NCBI GenBank assembly: GCA_035935115.1
Contig: DASYXK010000010.1
Span: forward strand, 68,679-132,678
Source: TA-20 sp035935115
GTDB lineage: Archaea; Thermoproteota; Nitrososphaeria; Nitrososphaerales; Nitrosopumilaceae
Reading direction: 5' to 3'
DNA: 64,000 nucleotides
This document shows positions 26,029-35,193 of this stretch, in pieces. A model generated the notes under the pieces. That model saw only the letters and a list, made by a program, of their open reading frames with translations. It was not told the DNA's origin and ran no database searches. Position 1 is the stretch's first letter, and every line of letters begins with the position of its first letter. The translations under genes and the position numbers were made by a program.

Positions 26029-27459
26029 TTATTCTTTTTCAGTAAAGTCTTTGGTAAAAACCTTCATCGTAGCCAAATTTACAATCACAGCAATTCCCGG
26101 AGTTGGCGTGACTCCAACACTTGTTTGATATGCTGTTTGTGTTTGCCAAGCACCAGAGTTTACAATAAGTGTGCCCTTATACATATCAAGATCAACAACA
26201 TGTATGTGTCCTGAATGAAAAATATCTGGAATATCATCTATCACCATCATATCTTCTGTCTCAGGTGCAATTGGGGTGCGTTTTCCATAGATAGGGCTGA
26301 GATGTCTTGCTTTTAGTAAAACCCGCATTGCTTTTGCAGGTTGTGAGTAGCTCAATCCAGGTGTAGTTCCAACAACATCATCCAAGCTTTGCCCATGAAA
26401 CATCAAGATCTTGACTCCGTTTAGCTCTATCATGGAGGGATTGCCAAGCATAAAGAAATTTTCCCTGTTCCACAAAGTCAGATTATGTTTTTCTGGAATA
26501 GCAGGTTGGGGTAGAGCTCTGCGGCCAGGATCATGGTTTCCTGGAATTATGAAAACTTTGATGTGTTTTGGAATTTTGTCTAGTAATTGAGTTGCTTTTA
26601 ACATCTGCTCATTGGTATCAACCAAAAGCAACTCCTTGTCCTGGTTTGGGAAAATCCCAACTCCATCTACCACATCACCACCAACCAAAACAAACCGAAC
26701 CTTCCTTGCTATTGGGTCTGGACTTGAGAGCCACTCTACAAACTCTGTAAACTCTTTTTCCATGAAATACTTGCTTCCTACATGCAAATCAGAGATCAAA
26801 ACAGCATAGGTCTCTATCTTTGAACGATTTGTCACATGGTCTGGAACGTCTGGCACAACCAAGTCTTTTACAATAAAGCCACCATTTTTCCCTGGAACAA
26901 TTGTAAACATTACAAACTGGTCCATTAAGAGGGAGTTTGCCGTCTCTTGTAGGTCCTTGTTAAACACCAATACCTCAAGGGAACCTGTAGGATCATCTAC
27001 AACAAGTTTTGTCACATCCCTGTCTATCTTTCGGTCCATCAAAAGGCCAGCTACAAAGACTTCTTCTTTGATTTTACCGCTTTTAATGGTGTCAATAGGG
27101 CTTAGTTTTTTAGATTGAGACCTCTGCAAAATTATTTTTAATAATTTTGAATACCGGCTTGCAAAAAGCGCACTAAAACCCTCAATTCCCTCTGCCGAAG
27201 TGATTTTTCTTGTAGGATCTGATAAAATTACATGATTATTTTCCATGTTTTCATCAATCTCAGAATCGACAAACATTTTCAAATCATTTTGATTTATCAA
27301 AAACAAGTTTTGTTTTGATTTTTCTCTTACTACCTGTTTGATTATTCTTTCAAGCTCTTTTACATCAATTTTTTCGAGTATCTTAAAAGCATTAGGATGA
27401 ATCTGGAAACCTCGACTTAGCGCATAAGTCAATGCAGATGAGACGTCTTCTTTCATCAA
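26029..27459 (-). CDS. polB: DNA polymerase D small subunit DP1
   Basis: The 476-residue subunit of polymerase D carries the Mre11-like 3'-5' exonuclease. An OB-fold region (about 130-215) precedes a calcineurin-type phosphoesterase domain with all metal motifs: LISDLHVGS, GGDVVDG, IPGNHDPG, FHGQSLD and HSGHIHV. The intact motifs argue for active proofreading. The N-terminal helical domain begins at ATG 27459. DP2 is encoded 4 kb away on the same strand. Confidence 0.96.
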   Translation of the reverse strand: MMKEDVSSALTYALSRGFQIHPNAFKILEKIDVKELERIIKQVVREKSKQNLFLINQNDLKMFVDSEIDENMENNHVILSDPTRKITSAEGIEGFSALFASRYSKLLKIILQRSQSKKLSPIDTIKSGKIKEEVFVAGLLMDRKIDRDVTKLVVDDPTGSLEVLVFNKDLQETANSLLMDQFVMFTIVPGKNGGFIVKDLVVPDVPDHVTNRSKIETYAVLISDLHVGSKYFMEKEFTEFVEWLSSPDPIARKVRFVLVGGDVVDGVGIFPNQDKELLLVDTNEQMLKATQLLDKIPKHIKVFIIPGNHDPGRRALPQPAIPEKHNLTLWNRENFFMLGNPSMIELNGVKILMFHGQSLDDVVGTTPGLSYSQPAKAMRVLLKARHLSPIYGKRTPIAPETEDMMVIDDIPDIFHSGHIHVVDLDMYKGTLIVNSGAWQTQTAYQTSVGVTPTPGIAVIVNLATMKVFTKDFTEKE

Positions 27460-27496
27460 GGACTCATAATAGAACTTTTAATTAAATCTGTTTCAA

Positions 27497-28069
27497 ATGG
27501 TCAACCCTCAAATAGAGTTTATTTTAACTCACAACATGTTTAGGAAAAAAAGAATTTTAATTGGGTTTATTTTTGCTGGAATTTTTGCTACATCATTTTC
27601 TGTAGGCGCTGAAATCAAAATATCACAGGATGACGCAAAAACATTTCTTAAAGAATTTGAACAGGCAGTAGTAGGAATTGATGCAATTGGAATATTTACG
27701 CACAATGCCTCAATTGGATTGCCAATGTTTATCCCTGGCTTTGGTGTTGCTTGGGGATTATTTGCATCCGCATCAACAGGCCTTGCTTTTAGCGCTATTG
27801 CATCTACATCTCCACTACTTGCCAAAATTCCACCAATAGCTATTCTAGTACTATCTCCCTTTGGAATAATGGAATTTGCAGCTTATTCTATAGGGATGTC
27901 ACGAAGCTTTATCCTCATCTGGGCCATAATTAAAAAAAATCCAATAAAACAGGAAATACGACCAACCATAATTGAAATAGGAATTGTAATCGCCCTCCTA
28001 CTTGCGGGAGGATTTATCGAATCCGCAATGATAAGTCAATACGGATCTAATATTCACTTAAAATCTTAG
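27497..28069 (+). CDS. SpoIIM / DUF95-type membrane protein
   Basis: A 190-residue protein with about five membrane segments, resembling the SpoIIM (stage II sporulation protein M) family. The conserved segment with IFTHNASIGLPMFIPGFG and a following glycine-rich helix fit that family, in which an asparagine after the loop is conserved. Outside endospore formers the role is unknown. The start could be ATG 27497 or ATG 27536; a TATA-like element at 27474-27486 slightly favours the latter. Confidence 0.75.
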   Translation: MVNPQIEFILTHNMFRKKRILIGFIFAGIFATSFSVGAEIKISQDDAKTFLKEFEQAVVGIDAIGIFTHNASIGLPMFIPGFGVAWGLFASASTGLAFSAIASTSPLLAKIPPIAILVLSPFGIMEFAAYSIGMSRSFILIWAIIKKNPIKQEIRPTIIEIGIVIALLLAGGFIESAMISQYGSNIHLKS

Positions 28070-28105
28070 ATTCCTTTTTATTTTAACATAAAATACAACA
28101 CAATA

Positions 28106-28840
28106 ATGCTTGGTCTAAAAATCCACACTCTTCCAAAATTAAAAAACCCAAACATGATTGCAGCCCTTCCAGACATGGGTAATGTTGCAGGCATGGGAAT
28201 GGATTTTCTTGTAAAAAAACTAAAAGCAAAATTATTTGCTGAAATCTATGCATTTTGGCCTCCTGCGGTGTCTTATGAAAAAGGCTTGATTCAATATAAT
28301 CAATCAAGCTACAAGTTTCATTATTGTGAAAAAGAAAACCTTGTAATTTTTTCTGGCGAATTTAATCCCTCAGATCCTAGGAGGTTGTATGAACTGTGCT
28401 ATGAGGTAGTTGACATGGCTAAAAAACTCAAAGTAGATACACTATACTCAATTGGCGCAGCACTAAGATCTCCAAGTCCTACAGAATCAAAATTATTTGG
28501 TGTTGCATCATCAACTAACCTTACTAATCTACTAAAAAAACAAAAGATCGAACTTCTAAACGGTAAGGGACAGATAACCGGCTTTAATGGATTGGTACTT
28601 GGTATTGCAAAAGAAAAAAACCTTGACAGCATTTGTATTCTTAGGGAAATTGATAACCCAAATATTATGCAACCAAAAGCAACTCAGACAATTCTTGTCA
28701 AACTTTTAGAATTATTGAAAATAAAACCTCTGGATATGAAAGACTTGGAAGAAGAAGAAAAAAGGAAAAAGTTCATGGAACAGCAGATGAATTACATGGA
28801 TGGTCTGACTAGGAAAGACAAGCAGCCAGGAATTGCCTAA
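28106..28840 (+). CDS. PAC2-family protein (proteasome assembly chaperone 2-like)
   Basis: A 244-residue protein of the archaeal PAC2 family. The N-terminal PNMIAALPDMGNVAGMGMDF and the GFNGLVLG segment are characteristic. The C-terminus is a charged helix (EEEEKRKKFMEQQM). Eukaryotic PAC2 assists 20S proteasome assembly; the archaeal role is not established. There is no proteasome subunit gene in the window. Confidence 0.85.
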   Translation: MLGLKIHTLPKLKNPNMIAALPDMGNVAGMGMDFLVKKLKAKLFAEIYAFWPPAVSYEKGLIQYNQSSYKFHYCEKENLVIFSGEFNPSDPRRLYELCYEVVDMAKKLKVDTLYSIGAALRSPSPTESKLFGVASSTNLTNLLKKQKIELLNGKGQITGFNGLVLGIAKEKNLDSICILREIDNPNIMQPKATQTILVKLLELLKIKPLDMKDLEEEEKRKKFMEQQMNYMDGLTRKDKQPGIA

Positions 28841-28896
28841 TTATGTTGATAAATTTTACCTATTAATTAAATACAACTTTAAACTTTAATTCAATA

Positions 28897-30525
28897 ATGA
28901 AACTTGGATTAATTTTACTAATCTCAATTACAGGAATATTACTGACAATCTCATTACCTCATGCTTATTCTCAATTAGTATCAGATAACAAATATCTATT
29001 ACAGGCTACTGGCTTTGTAGTAGGAACTCAAACCATTCAAAGTTCTGAGATTGATTTACAGTTTTCAACAGGGAGTTTGAACAATGGTAACACACCTATA
29101 ACACTAGAAAATGGTTTGGTATCTATTTCTGGTAATAACTATCTTAATTCTGGAACTTGGACTTCAACACTATTGCGTAATGGACAATTTATAGTGGTTA
29201 CAGGTGATGCCCAAAATTCAATCGGTAACACAATTCATGTTAACATATTTGGGAGACTGGTTCAAACAAGTCAAGAAGGTTCAGTTTATCACTTTACAGG
29301 AAAGATAACTGGCACAACCGAACCATTCCAAGTAGCTTACAGTGCAAAAATAACTTCAACGGTTTCTAGTACATCACCAACACAAACTCCTACACCACCG
29401 ACACAAACATCAACATCACAAAATCAAGGAAATACAGTACAAGTAAGTATTGTATCAGGCTCATCCAATCCTTTGAATCAAAATTATTTTTCACCGTCTT
29501 CTATACAAATTACTCCTGGCACTACTATTGTCTGGACAAACAACGACTCTGTACCACACCAAATTGAAAGTGGAGTTATAGCAACATCAAAAATAAATGT
29601 AAAAGCTTCATTTTCTCCAGACGGACAAATTACCAGTCCTGTTCTTGCACCAGGACAAACATTTCAATACACAGTAAATAATGTTGGAACTATAACATTC
29701 TATGATCCCTCATATTTGTGGATGTCAGGTGTCATAACCTCAAAATCAGAAGTTACGACACAAGTGAAGACAACCCAAATTTCAATATTACCTGGGGCAT
29801 CAACTATGAATACGGGACAAACTGTTTCTCCACCTTCTCTCCAAATTACTCCTGGCACTACTATTGTCTGGACAAACAACGACTCTGTACCACATGCACT
29901 TCTTAGCGGAATCTTATCTACAACAACACAAGGACAAAAAGGAACTGCTAATCCAATAGCAAACGCACCTTCATTTCAACCAGATGGACAAATTAAGAGT
30001 GGTCGCATTTTACCAGGACAAACATTTCAATACACAATGAATCGCATAGGTACCATCACATTCTATGATCCCTCATACACATGGATTAATGGGGTAATCT
30101 CATCAATTCCACAAACATCAACACAAAGCAAACCCATTCAAATAAGCATACAACCAGGTTCATATCAACCTCAAGGTTCTGCATCACAACAAAATCAACT
30201 TTATACCAATCACTATTACTTACCAACTGATCTACAAATCATTCCTGGCACTACCATTGTATGGACAAACAACGATACAGTATCTCACAGAGTTCTTAGT
30301 GGAATAAGTACACAAAGACCAGACAATCCTTTTACACCAGATGGAAAATTTGACAGTGGTCCTCTTGTACCAGGACAATCATTTCAATTTACAATAAACG
30401 GTGTAGGAATCATCAGGTTTTATGATCCATCATATACATGGATGAATGGAGTTATAATTTCAATTCCTCCTTCCTCTTCATCACATACAATAGCAGCTCC
30501 CTCTCATAATCCTGGGCTTCACTAA
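28897..30525 (+). CDS. Secreted protein with three cupredoxin-like domains lacking the usual Cys ligand
   Basis: A 542-residue exported protein: signal peptide (1-25), an N-terminal beta domain (about 30-150), a Thr/Pro linker, then three plastocyanin-like repeats (about 180-285, 295-405, 415-520). Each repeat has TPGTTIVWTNND or IPGTTIVWTNND followed by VPH or VSH (first His ligand) and PGQTFQYT or PGQSFQFT. The C-terminal ligand loop, normally C-x-x-H-P-x-M, reads YDPSYLWMSG, YDPSYTWING and YDPSYTWMNG: Cys and second His are replaced by Asp and Tyr. Copper binding, if any, must be atypical. Repeats 1 and 2 share an exact 53-bp DNA stretch. Confidence 0.8.
   Translation: MKLGLILLISITGILLTISLPHAYSQLVSDNKYLLQATGFVVGTQTIQSSEIDLQFSTGSLNNGNTPITLENGLVSISGNNYLNSGTWTSTLLRNGQFIVVTGDAQNSIGNTIHVNIFGRLVQTSQEGSVYHFTGKITGTTEPFQVAYSAKITSTVSSTSPTQTPTPPTQTSTSQNQGNTVQVSIVSGSSNPLNQNYFSPSSIQITPGTTIVWTNNDSVPHQIESGVIATSKINVKASFSPDGQITSPVLAPGQTFQYTVNNVGTITFYDPSYLWMSGVITSKSEVTTQVKTTQISILPGASTMNTGQTVSPPSLQITPGTTIVWTNNDSVPHALLSGILSTTTQGQKGTANPIANAPSFQPDGQIKSGRILPGQTFQYTMNRIGTITFYDPSYTWINGVISSIPQTSTQSKPIQISIQPGSYQPQGSASQQNQLYTNHYYLPTDLQIIPGTTIVWTNNDTVSHRVLSGISTQRPDNPFTPDGKFDSGPLVPGQSFQFTINGVGIIRFYDPSYTWMNGVIISIPPSSSSHTIAAPSHNPGLH
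29506..29558 (+). repeat. 53-bp exact direct repeat, copy 1 (cupredoxin domain 1)
   Basis: This stretch, starting CAAATTACTCCTGGCACTAC and ending CTCTGTACCACA, is identical to 29842-29894. It encodes the same TNNDSVPH strand of the domain, while flanking sequence has diverged. Confidence 0.95.
29842..29894 (+). repeat. 53-bp exact direct repeat, copy 2 (cupredoxin domain 2)
   Basis: Second exact copy, 336 bp downstream of the first. The corresponding part of domain 3 (about 30235-30287) is similar but not identical, which points to recent exchange between domains 1 and 2 only. Confidence 0.95.
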
Positions 30526-30537
30526 ACTAAAATTATT

Positions 30538-31239
30538 TTATTTAAAATTAATGTATGATTCAAGTTTTGTTTGATCAAAAACCATTACCGAAAGATCTGA
30601 AAACTGTTTTCCTTCTAAATCCTTCACAACACCTACAAACGAAGTTTCTTTTTCCGTAGTTAAAAATTCAAAAACATGAACTTTTATTTTTGAGGTATCA
30701 AATCCATGATCTTTCAAATAGAAAGCAATCTCAGACTGCATGAAATGTTTTGAGGGATCTTTAGGCCAAGGCCTTGGTACGAGTACCACACTATATCCAT
30801 CTAATAATGCCTTTTGTAGTTCGATTTTTTCTTCTTCAATACTTGTAGTTATATGCATGGTGATTACTTTGCTTTTATCAAGAGGTACCCTTGCTTTTGA
30901 TGTTGCAACTTGAATAGAACTAATACCAGGAATTATTTGCACATCTCCAAAAATTTCAATTAGTCTATCAACAACCTCGGATTCAGAGAAATTCACATCC
31001 CCGGTGAACGGAACAACTAATGTTTTATCACCTAATGTTTTTGCAATTTTCTGATAGACTTCTTCCTGATCTTGCATGTTTATCTCATACACTTCTTTAT
31101 TGACCAAAAGTCTCTCAATTGTTTTAAGTGTGTATTTGTATCCAACTACAATATCAGAGTATAGTATTATTTCTTTTACGACATCAGTGATGTATCTAGG
31201 AGATCCAGGACCTACTCCTACAGCATAAACTTCTCCCAT
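30538..31239 (-). CDS. cbiE: Cobalt-precorrin-7 (C5)-methyltransferase
   Basis: A 233-residue SAM-dependent tetrapyrrole methylase. The N-terminal VGVGPGSPRYIT loop, GDVNFSE and the IPGISSIQVA segment are typical of the CbiE/CobL-N group acting late in corrin ring synthesis. No CbiT domain is fused, so the decarboxylating partner must be encoded elsewhere. The ATG at 31239 is chosen over a TTG at 31254. cobJ is in the same window but 16 kb away. Confidence 0.85.
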   Translation of the reverse strand: MGEVYAVGVGPGSPRYITDVVKEIILYSDIVVGYKYTLKTIERLLVNKEVYEINMQDQEEVYQKIAKTLGDKTLVVPFTGDVNFSESEVVDRLIEIFGDVQIIPGISSIQVATSKARVPLDKSKVITMHITTSIEEEKIELQKALLDGYSVVLVPRPWPKDPSKHFMQSEIAFYLKDHGFDTSKIKVHVFEFLTTEKETSFVGVVKDLEGKQFSDLSVMVFDQTKLESYINFK

Positions 31240-31325
31240 GTGTTTGTTTTTCAACGTCGTAATATAATCTACAAAATCTTAATTTTACAAATGGCTTTTA
31301 TTATAGAGATTGACGAATTCAGTTA

Positions 31326-32030
31326 TTGCGTTTTAGCATACTTGCACAAAGCATTTGTTTTCTTCTTTTTGTAAGCTTGGTACCTCAAATATTTGCAAGC
31401 TCCAATTCTACAGAAGAAACAGGAAATTATATTAATCAACCATTGGGATTTTCTTTCCATCCACCAGATAATTGGACAGTACAAGAATTAAAAAAGACAC
31501 AACCAAATGCGCCTGATGTTGTTGTAGTTGGTCCAAAAATAGAAGGATTCACACCAGCCATCTCGGTTTCTGTTATAAATTCGAATGGAACTTCACTTGA
31601 AGAATATGTTAAAGATCAGAAAACACGACTTCAACCTGCAGTTAATGCCGGTAGATTAATTTTCTTATCTGATGAAACCAAAAAAATCAATGGTTATGAT
31701 ACAGAAATTTCAGAATCAAAAGGTGAGTTTTTATCTCAAAATCAAGGATTCATAATAAAATTTAAGGAAGCTATCATATCTACAAATGACAAATTCTATG
31801 CGATTACCTATGCAAATCAAGAAAAACATTTTGATGGTAATTTGCAAAGCTTTGATGATGTCTTGAATTCTTTTCAAATAGTTTCAAATAAATCAAATAA
31901 ATCGTACACTAACCTTACATTTGAAATTGGTATAGGTGTAGTAATTGCAATAGGTATAGGTACATCTGTAGGAATTCTAATCAAAAGAAAAAATCTCTTA
32001 AAAAAGAGTCATAAAATTCTTCATGAATGA
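31326..32030 (+). CDS. Exported PsbP/DcrB-like domain protein with C-terminal membrane anchor
   Basis: A 234-residue protein with a signal peptide (to about FASS, residue 26), an alpha/beta domain (about 34-190) and a C-terminal transmembrane segment (about 203-222) with a lysine-rich end. The segment YINQPLGFSFHPPDNWTV is the usual beginning of PsbP-like (Mog1/PsbP/DUF1795 fold) proteins. The start is a TTG. Function unknown; the domain faces the outside. Confidence 0.7.
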   Translation: MRFSILAQSICFLLFVSLVPQIFASSNSTEETGNYINQPLGFSFHPPDNWTVQELKKTQPNAPDVVVVGPKIEGFTPAISVSVINSNGTSLEEYVKDQKTRLQPAVNAGRLIFLSDETKKINGYDTEISESKGEFLSQNQGFIIKFKEAIISTNDKFYAITYANQEKHFDGNLQSFDDVLNSFQIVSNKSNKSYTNLTFEIGIGVVIAIGIGTSVGILIKRKNLLKKSHKILHE

Positions 32031-32038
32031 TTCCCTTT

Positions 32039-33397
32039 TTACCAAACATCGTCAACTTCATCAAGCTCCTTGTATTCTACAGGCAATTCACGTCTGAAAA
32101 TTTTCAATCTGGATATGTCTCTGTCAAAGAGTAGATCTATAATCCAATCAAGAAAAATCCTTACTCGTTTGTCAAGTCTTGGAATTTTAGAAAGATAGAC
32201 TGTCCTCCAAATCAACCATGCTACAAAACCATGCAAATGTAATCCAAAAATGGTGGCAATAGCTGATCTCTTTCCTATTATTGCCATCTGGCCTCTTGAA
32301 GAAAACTCAAATTTCTTTTTTTGTTTATTTTTTATTATAGCTTGTAAATTATATGCCACAACTTTTGCTCCAGCTTCTGCACTTTGTGCAGTTGGGGGAT
32401 ATGGTCTATTGGTTTGTGGATTTAGTAAATAGCAACAATCTCCAATGGCAAAAACCTCTGGAAAATCTGAAGATTCCAAAAATTCGTTTACAACAATTCC
32501 TCCCTTGTTTGTCTTAAAGACTGATTTTTTTACTATATCAACTGGGGTAATACCTGCAGTCCAAACCAAAGTTCTTGTCTGAATTGATTCGATAACAGGT
32601 TGGCCTGCTGGAGTTTTATTTGGATCAACCACATCTTCTATTATTACCTCGGAACCGGAAAAACTTGAAAGTTTCTTGCCAAGTTTAACCTCTACTCCAC
32701 GTCGTGTTAGTTTTTCTAGTGCAAATCTAGCTAATCCATCATTAAATCCTGGTAAGATAAACGAGGCGGCTTCTAAAACAATTACCCTGATGTCTTCTTT
32801 TTTTATATTTGGATAATATTTTTTTGCATCTTGTACAAAATCATTTAATTCACCAGCTGTTTCAATTCCGGCGAATCCAGCTCCAACTATTACAAGGGTG
32901 AGTAAACTTTTCTTAAGAATTGGATCGCTTTCATTTTCTGCTTGTTCTAACATGTCTATTACTCTATTTCGTAAAACTACTGCATCGTTTAGCGTCTTCA
33001 TGGAATACGCCCTCTCTTCCATTTTATCAATTCCAAAAAAATTTGTTTGACTTCCTAATGCAAGAACAAGAAAATCATAATGTAAAGAAATACCGCGTCG
33101 TTCGTTAGTTCCAGTAAGAGTTACAATCTTTCCATAAGGATCAATATTTTTGATTTGTGCTTCATAAAATGTGGTTTTTTTACATAGAGTCCTAATTGGT
33201 ATCACAACATGTCGTGTCTCAATCATTCCTGATGCTACTTGGGGAAGCATGGGAGTGAAAAGAAGAAAATTGTCCTCACTTACTAGAACGATTTCGATAT
33301 TGGTATCATTCATAAAATACGACTCTAATTTTCGCATACATCCTACTCCGGCAAATCCGCCACCTAGAATCAGAATTCTTTTCTTTCCTTCAGACAT
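32039..33397 (-). CDS. Type II NADH:quinone oxidoreductase-like flavoprotein (NDH-2)
   Basis: A 452-residue membrane-associated FAD enzyme. The FAD motif ILGGGFAGVG is at the N-terminus, the NADH motif IVGAGFAGIETAGEL in the middle, FAIGDCCYL binds FAD, and a QSAEAGA segment lines the quinone side. The C-terminal 70 residues contain a hydrophobic, amphipathic region (GFVAWLIWRTVYLSKIP) for membrane attachment. It would pass electrons from NADH to quinone without proton pumping. Confidence 0.9.
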   Translation of the reverse strand: MSEGKKRILILGGGFAGVGCMRKLESYFMNDTNIEIVLVSEDNFLLFTPMLPQVASGMIETRHVVIPIRTLCKKTTFYEAQIKNIDPYGKIVTLTGTNERRGISLHYDFLVLALGSQTNFFGIDKMEERAYSMKTLNDAVVLRNRVIDMLEQAENESDPILKKSLLTLVIVGAGFAGIETAGELNDFVQDAKKYYPNIKKEDIRVIVLEAASFILPGFNDGLARFALEKLTRRGVEVKLGKKLSSFSGSEVIIEDVVDPNKTPAGQPVIESIQTRTLVWTAGITPVDIVKKSVFKTNKGGIVVNEFLESSDFPEVFAIGDCCYLLNPQTNRPYPPTAQSAEAGAKVVAYNLQAIIKNKQKKKFEFSSRGQMAIIGKRSAIATIFGLHLHGFVAWLIWRTVYLSKIPRLDKRVRIFLDWIIDLLFDRDISRLKIFRRELPVEYKELDEVDDVW

Positions 33398-33517
33398 TTA
33401 CACTTAAACCTAATTTGCCGGTTATATCCTATAGGTCTGATTATCAAATACATCCTACATTAAAATAAAAATACTAAGGCGAACAATAAAATATCATAAA
33501 AACTGGTATATGGCTAT

Positions 33518-33835
33518 ATGAAGAAAGAATACGTAGTAGTTCGTATTGATGCTGCGCCTGATGGTGCACCATACGTGGTAGTTTCTCTCTCATCCCCCAA
33601 GGATTTTAGAGAGCAGAACCAGCCAATGTCTCCTTTTGGTTCAAATGTTATGGGTTTTACGAACATGGATGACATGGTAAAAGGCCTTAACAAAATGATG
33701 TCTGGGGGGGTATTTGGCCAAACAGGGGGAATTACTTCAATTAAACTAGATATGCGTGAATACAAAGAACTTGGACTTTCGGTAGGAGATAAGGTCTTTT
33801 TAGAAATTTCAAAGCCAGAATCTCTTGGCGTCTAA
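33518..33835 (+). CDS. Hypothetical small soluble protein (105 aa)
   Basis: A 105-residue protein with an N-terminal beta-hairpin (YVVVRIDAAPDGAPYVVVSL), a Met/Gly-rich middle (about 46-68) and a C-terminal segment IKLDMREYKELGLSVGDKVF that resembles the LxxGDxV signature of SpoVT/AbrB or related beta-barrels. No family was firmly recognised. ATG start. Confidence 0.6.
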   Translation: MKKEYVVVRIDAAPDGAPYVVVSLSSPKDFREQNQPMSPFGSNVMGFTNMDDMVKGLNKMMSGGVFGQTGGITSIKLDMREYKELGLSVGDKVFLEISKPESLGV

Positions 33836-33890
33836 AAACATTTCATGTCTTTTATATTTAAAATTTAACTAGATGTTGCCAAGCTATATT

Positions 33891-34550
33891 CTATCTTGAA
33901 ATCTCTGAGCGTAAAATTTCATAGGCTCTGGCAGCGTCTTTCTCCTTTAATACAATTATGATATCATCTTGACCAAAAAAGGCATTTACAAGTTCTATTC
34001 CATTGCTGTGCAGTATTTCAGATACATAAGAAACTATATCAGAGCCACTTTGAGATTCTGGAATACGTATGCTGATTTTTGCTAACCCTGTTTGAAAATT
34101 ATTTTTCTGAAATGGGAATGATTCTAAAAGTTTTCTTACATCCAATATGTCTTCAGTTAAAACCCTAAATGAATCTGTGAATCTAAAAAATTCGTAATCA
34201 GGATCTATCTGTGTAAATTTATCCATAAGCGTAGCAGTATCATTTGCCCCAAATTCATCAGTTGAAAATTTGATATCTGCAATTCCATCGGTTAATGAAA
34301 GTCTGGCATTTTTTAAAACAGATTCTTGTTGAACTTCATCCTTTTTCTCAAATGAATCTGCATATCTTTTGATTGCAACAACAATGGTATTCAAGTTTAC
34401 AGGACCAATTTGTGCTTCCACATCCTTTTGGATCTTTACGGCAAGAGCTGTGTAGTTTATCAAATCCATCTTTATACAATCATAAATTGAACGATTCCTA
34501 GTGATAATTTCACGTACGGCATCTGGGACAGAAACATTCGCAGTCTTCAA
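33891..34550 (-). CDS. ACT-domain protein, possible amino-acid-responsive regulator
   Basis: A 219-residue protein with an N-terminal helical DNA-binding-like segment (SVPDAVREIITRNRSIYDCIKM) followed by two ACT-like regions (about 80-135 and 145-219; the latter has LAKISIRIPES and HSNGIELVNAFFGQDDIIIVL). Similar proteins are annotated in Nitrososphaerota as ACT domain proteins and resemble the regulatory part of aspartokinase. The ligand is unknown. It is divergent from hsp20. Confidence 0.7.
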   Translation of the reverse strand: MKTANVSVPDAVREIITRNRSIYDCIKMDLINYTALAVKIQKDVEAQIGPVNLNTIVVAIKRYADSFEKKDEVQQESVLKNARLSLTDGIADIKFSTDEFGANDTATLMDKFTQIDPDYEFFRFTDSFRVLTEDILDVRKLLESFPFQKNNFQTGLAKISIRIPESQSGSDIVSYVSEILHSNGIELVNAFFGQDDIIIVLKEKDAARAYEILRSEISR

Positions 34551-34617
34551 ACATAAATAATATCTATTGTCATATATAATAGTCTTATGTAAGAATTATG
34601 GTTATACTCCAAAAAAC

Positions 34618-34647
34618 TATATATAATGTAATGTATATTACATTATA
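34618..34647. promoter_or_regulatory. Inverted repeat / TATA region upstream of hsp20
   Basis: TATATAATGTAAT and ATTACATTATATA form 13-bp arms around the 4-nt centre GTAT. It lies 15 nt before the hsp20 ATG and about 70 nt from the divergent ACT-protein gene. It contains TATA boxes in both orientations and may be an operator of a heat-shock repressor. Confidence 0.6.
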
Positions 34648-34661
34648 TAGGTGACCATGAC

Positions 34662-35162
34662 ATGTTCCTAAATGATGAATTCGACAATCTCTTCAGAAGG
34701 ATGTCTCGACCATTCATGAATATGGACGATATATTCGAAGAGTTCAAGGATTCAGGCAACCTCCAGACCTATGGTCCATACTATTATGGTTATACCATGA
34801 CAATTGGATCAGATGGTAAACCAGTTGTAAAAGAATATGGAAACGTAAAACCAGCACTTCTACCAACATCTGATATCAGAGAACCTTTTGTTGACGTTCT
34901 AGTTGATGACAAAGAAAAGGTTCTGAAACTTGTAGCTGAAATGCCAGGTGTAGAAAAGAAGGACATCAAGATCGTAGTTGAAGGACGCACAGTAAATCTT
35001 GATGCAGAACATGGTGAAAAAAAATACAGTGCTAAAGTACCTATAAGACAAAAGGTAGACGAGGATTCTGTAAAGGCAACATATGCTAACGGAATTCTTG
35101 AAGTACGATTCAAACTGAAAGAAGACGAAAAACCAAAAGGAAAAACTGTGGAGGTTGAATAA
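34662..35162 (+). CDS. Hsp20/alpha-crystallin small heat shock protein
   Basis: A 166-residue small heat shock protein with a long N-terminal arm (1-75), an alpha-crystallin domain (about 76-158) with EMPGVEKKDIKIVVEGRTV and the typical ANGILEVRFKL strand, and a short C-terminal tail. It holds unfolded proteins for refolding. An AGGTGA ribosome-binding-like sequence sits 7 nt before the ATG. It lies 31 nt upstream of cdc48, so the two probably form a heat-shock operon. Confidence 0.93.
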   Translation: MFLNDEFDNLFRRMSRPFMNMDDIFEEFKDSGNLQTYGPYYYGYTMTIGSDGKPVVKEYGNVKPALLPTSDIREPFVDVLVDDKEKVLKLVAEMPGVEKKDIKIVVEGRTVNLDAEHGEKKYSAKVPIRQKVDEDSVKATYANGILEVRFKLKEDEKPKGKTVEVE

Positions 35163-35193
35163 ATCCACCCCCATTTTTTATGGTGATTAAATT

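Noticed and set aside
29506..29894. Possible CRISPR-like repeat
   Set aside because: There are only two exact copies, in frame within a coding sequence and encoding the same domain strand.
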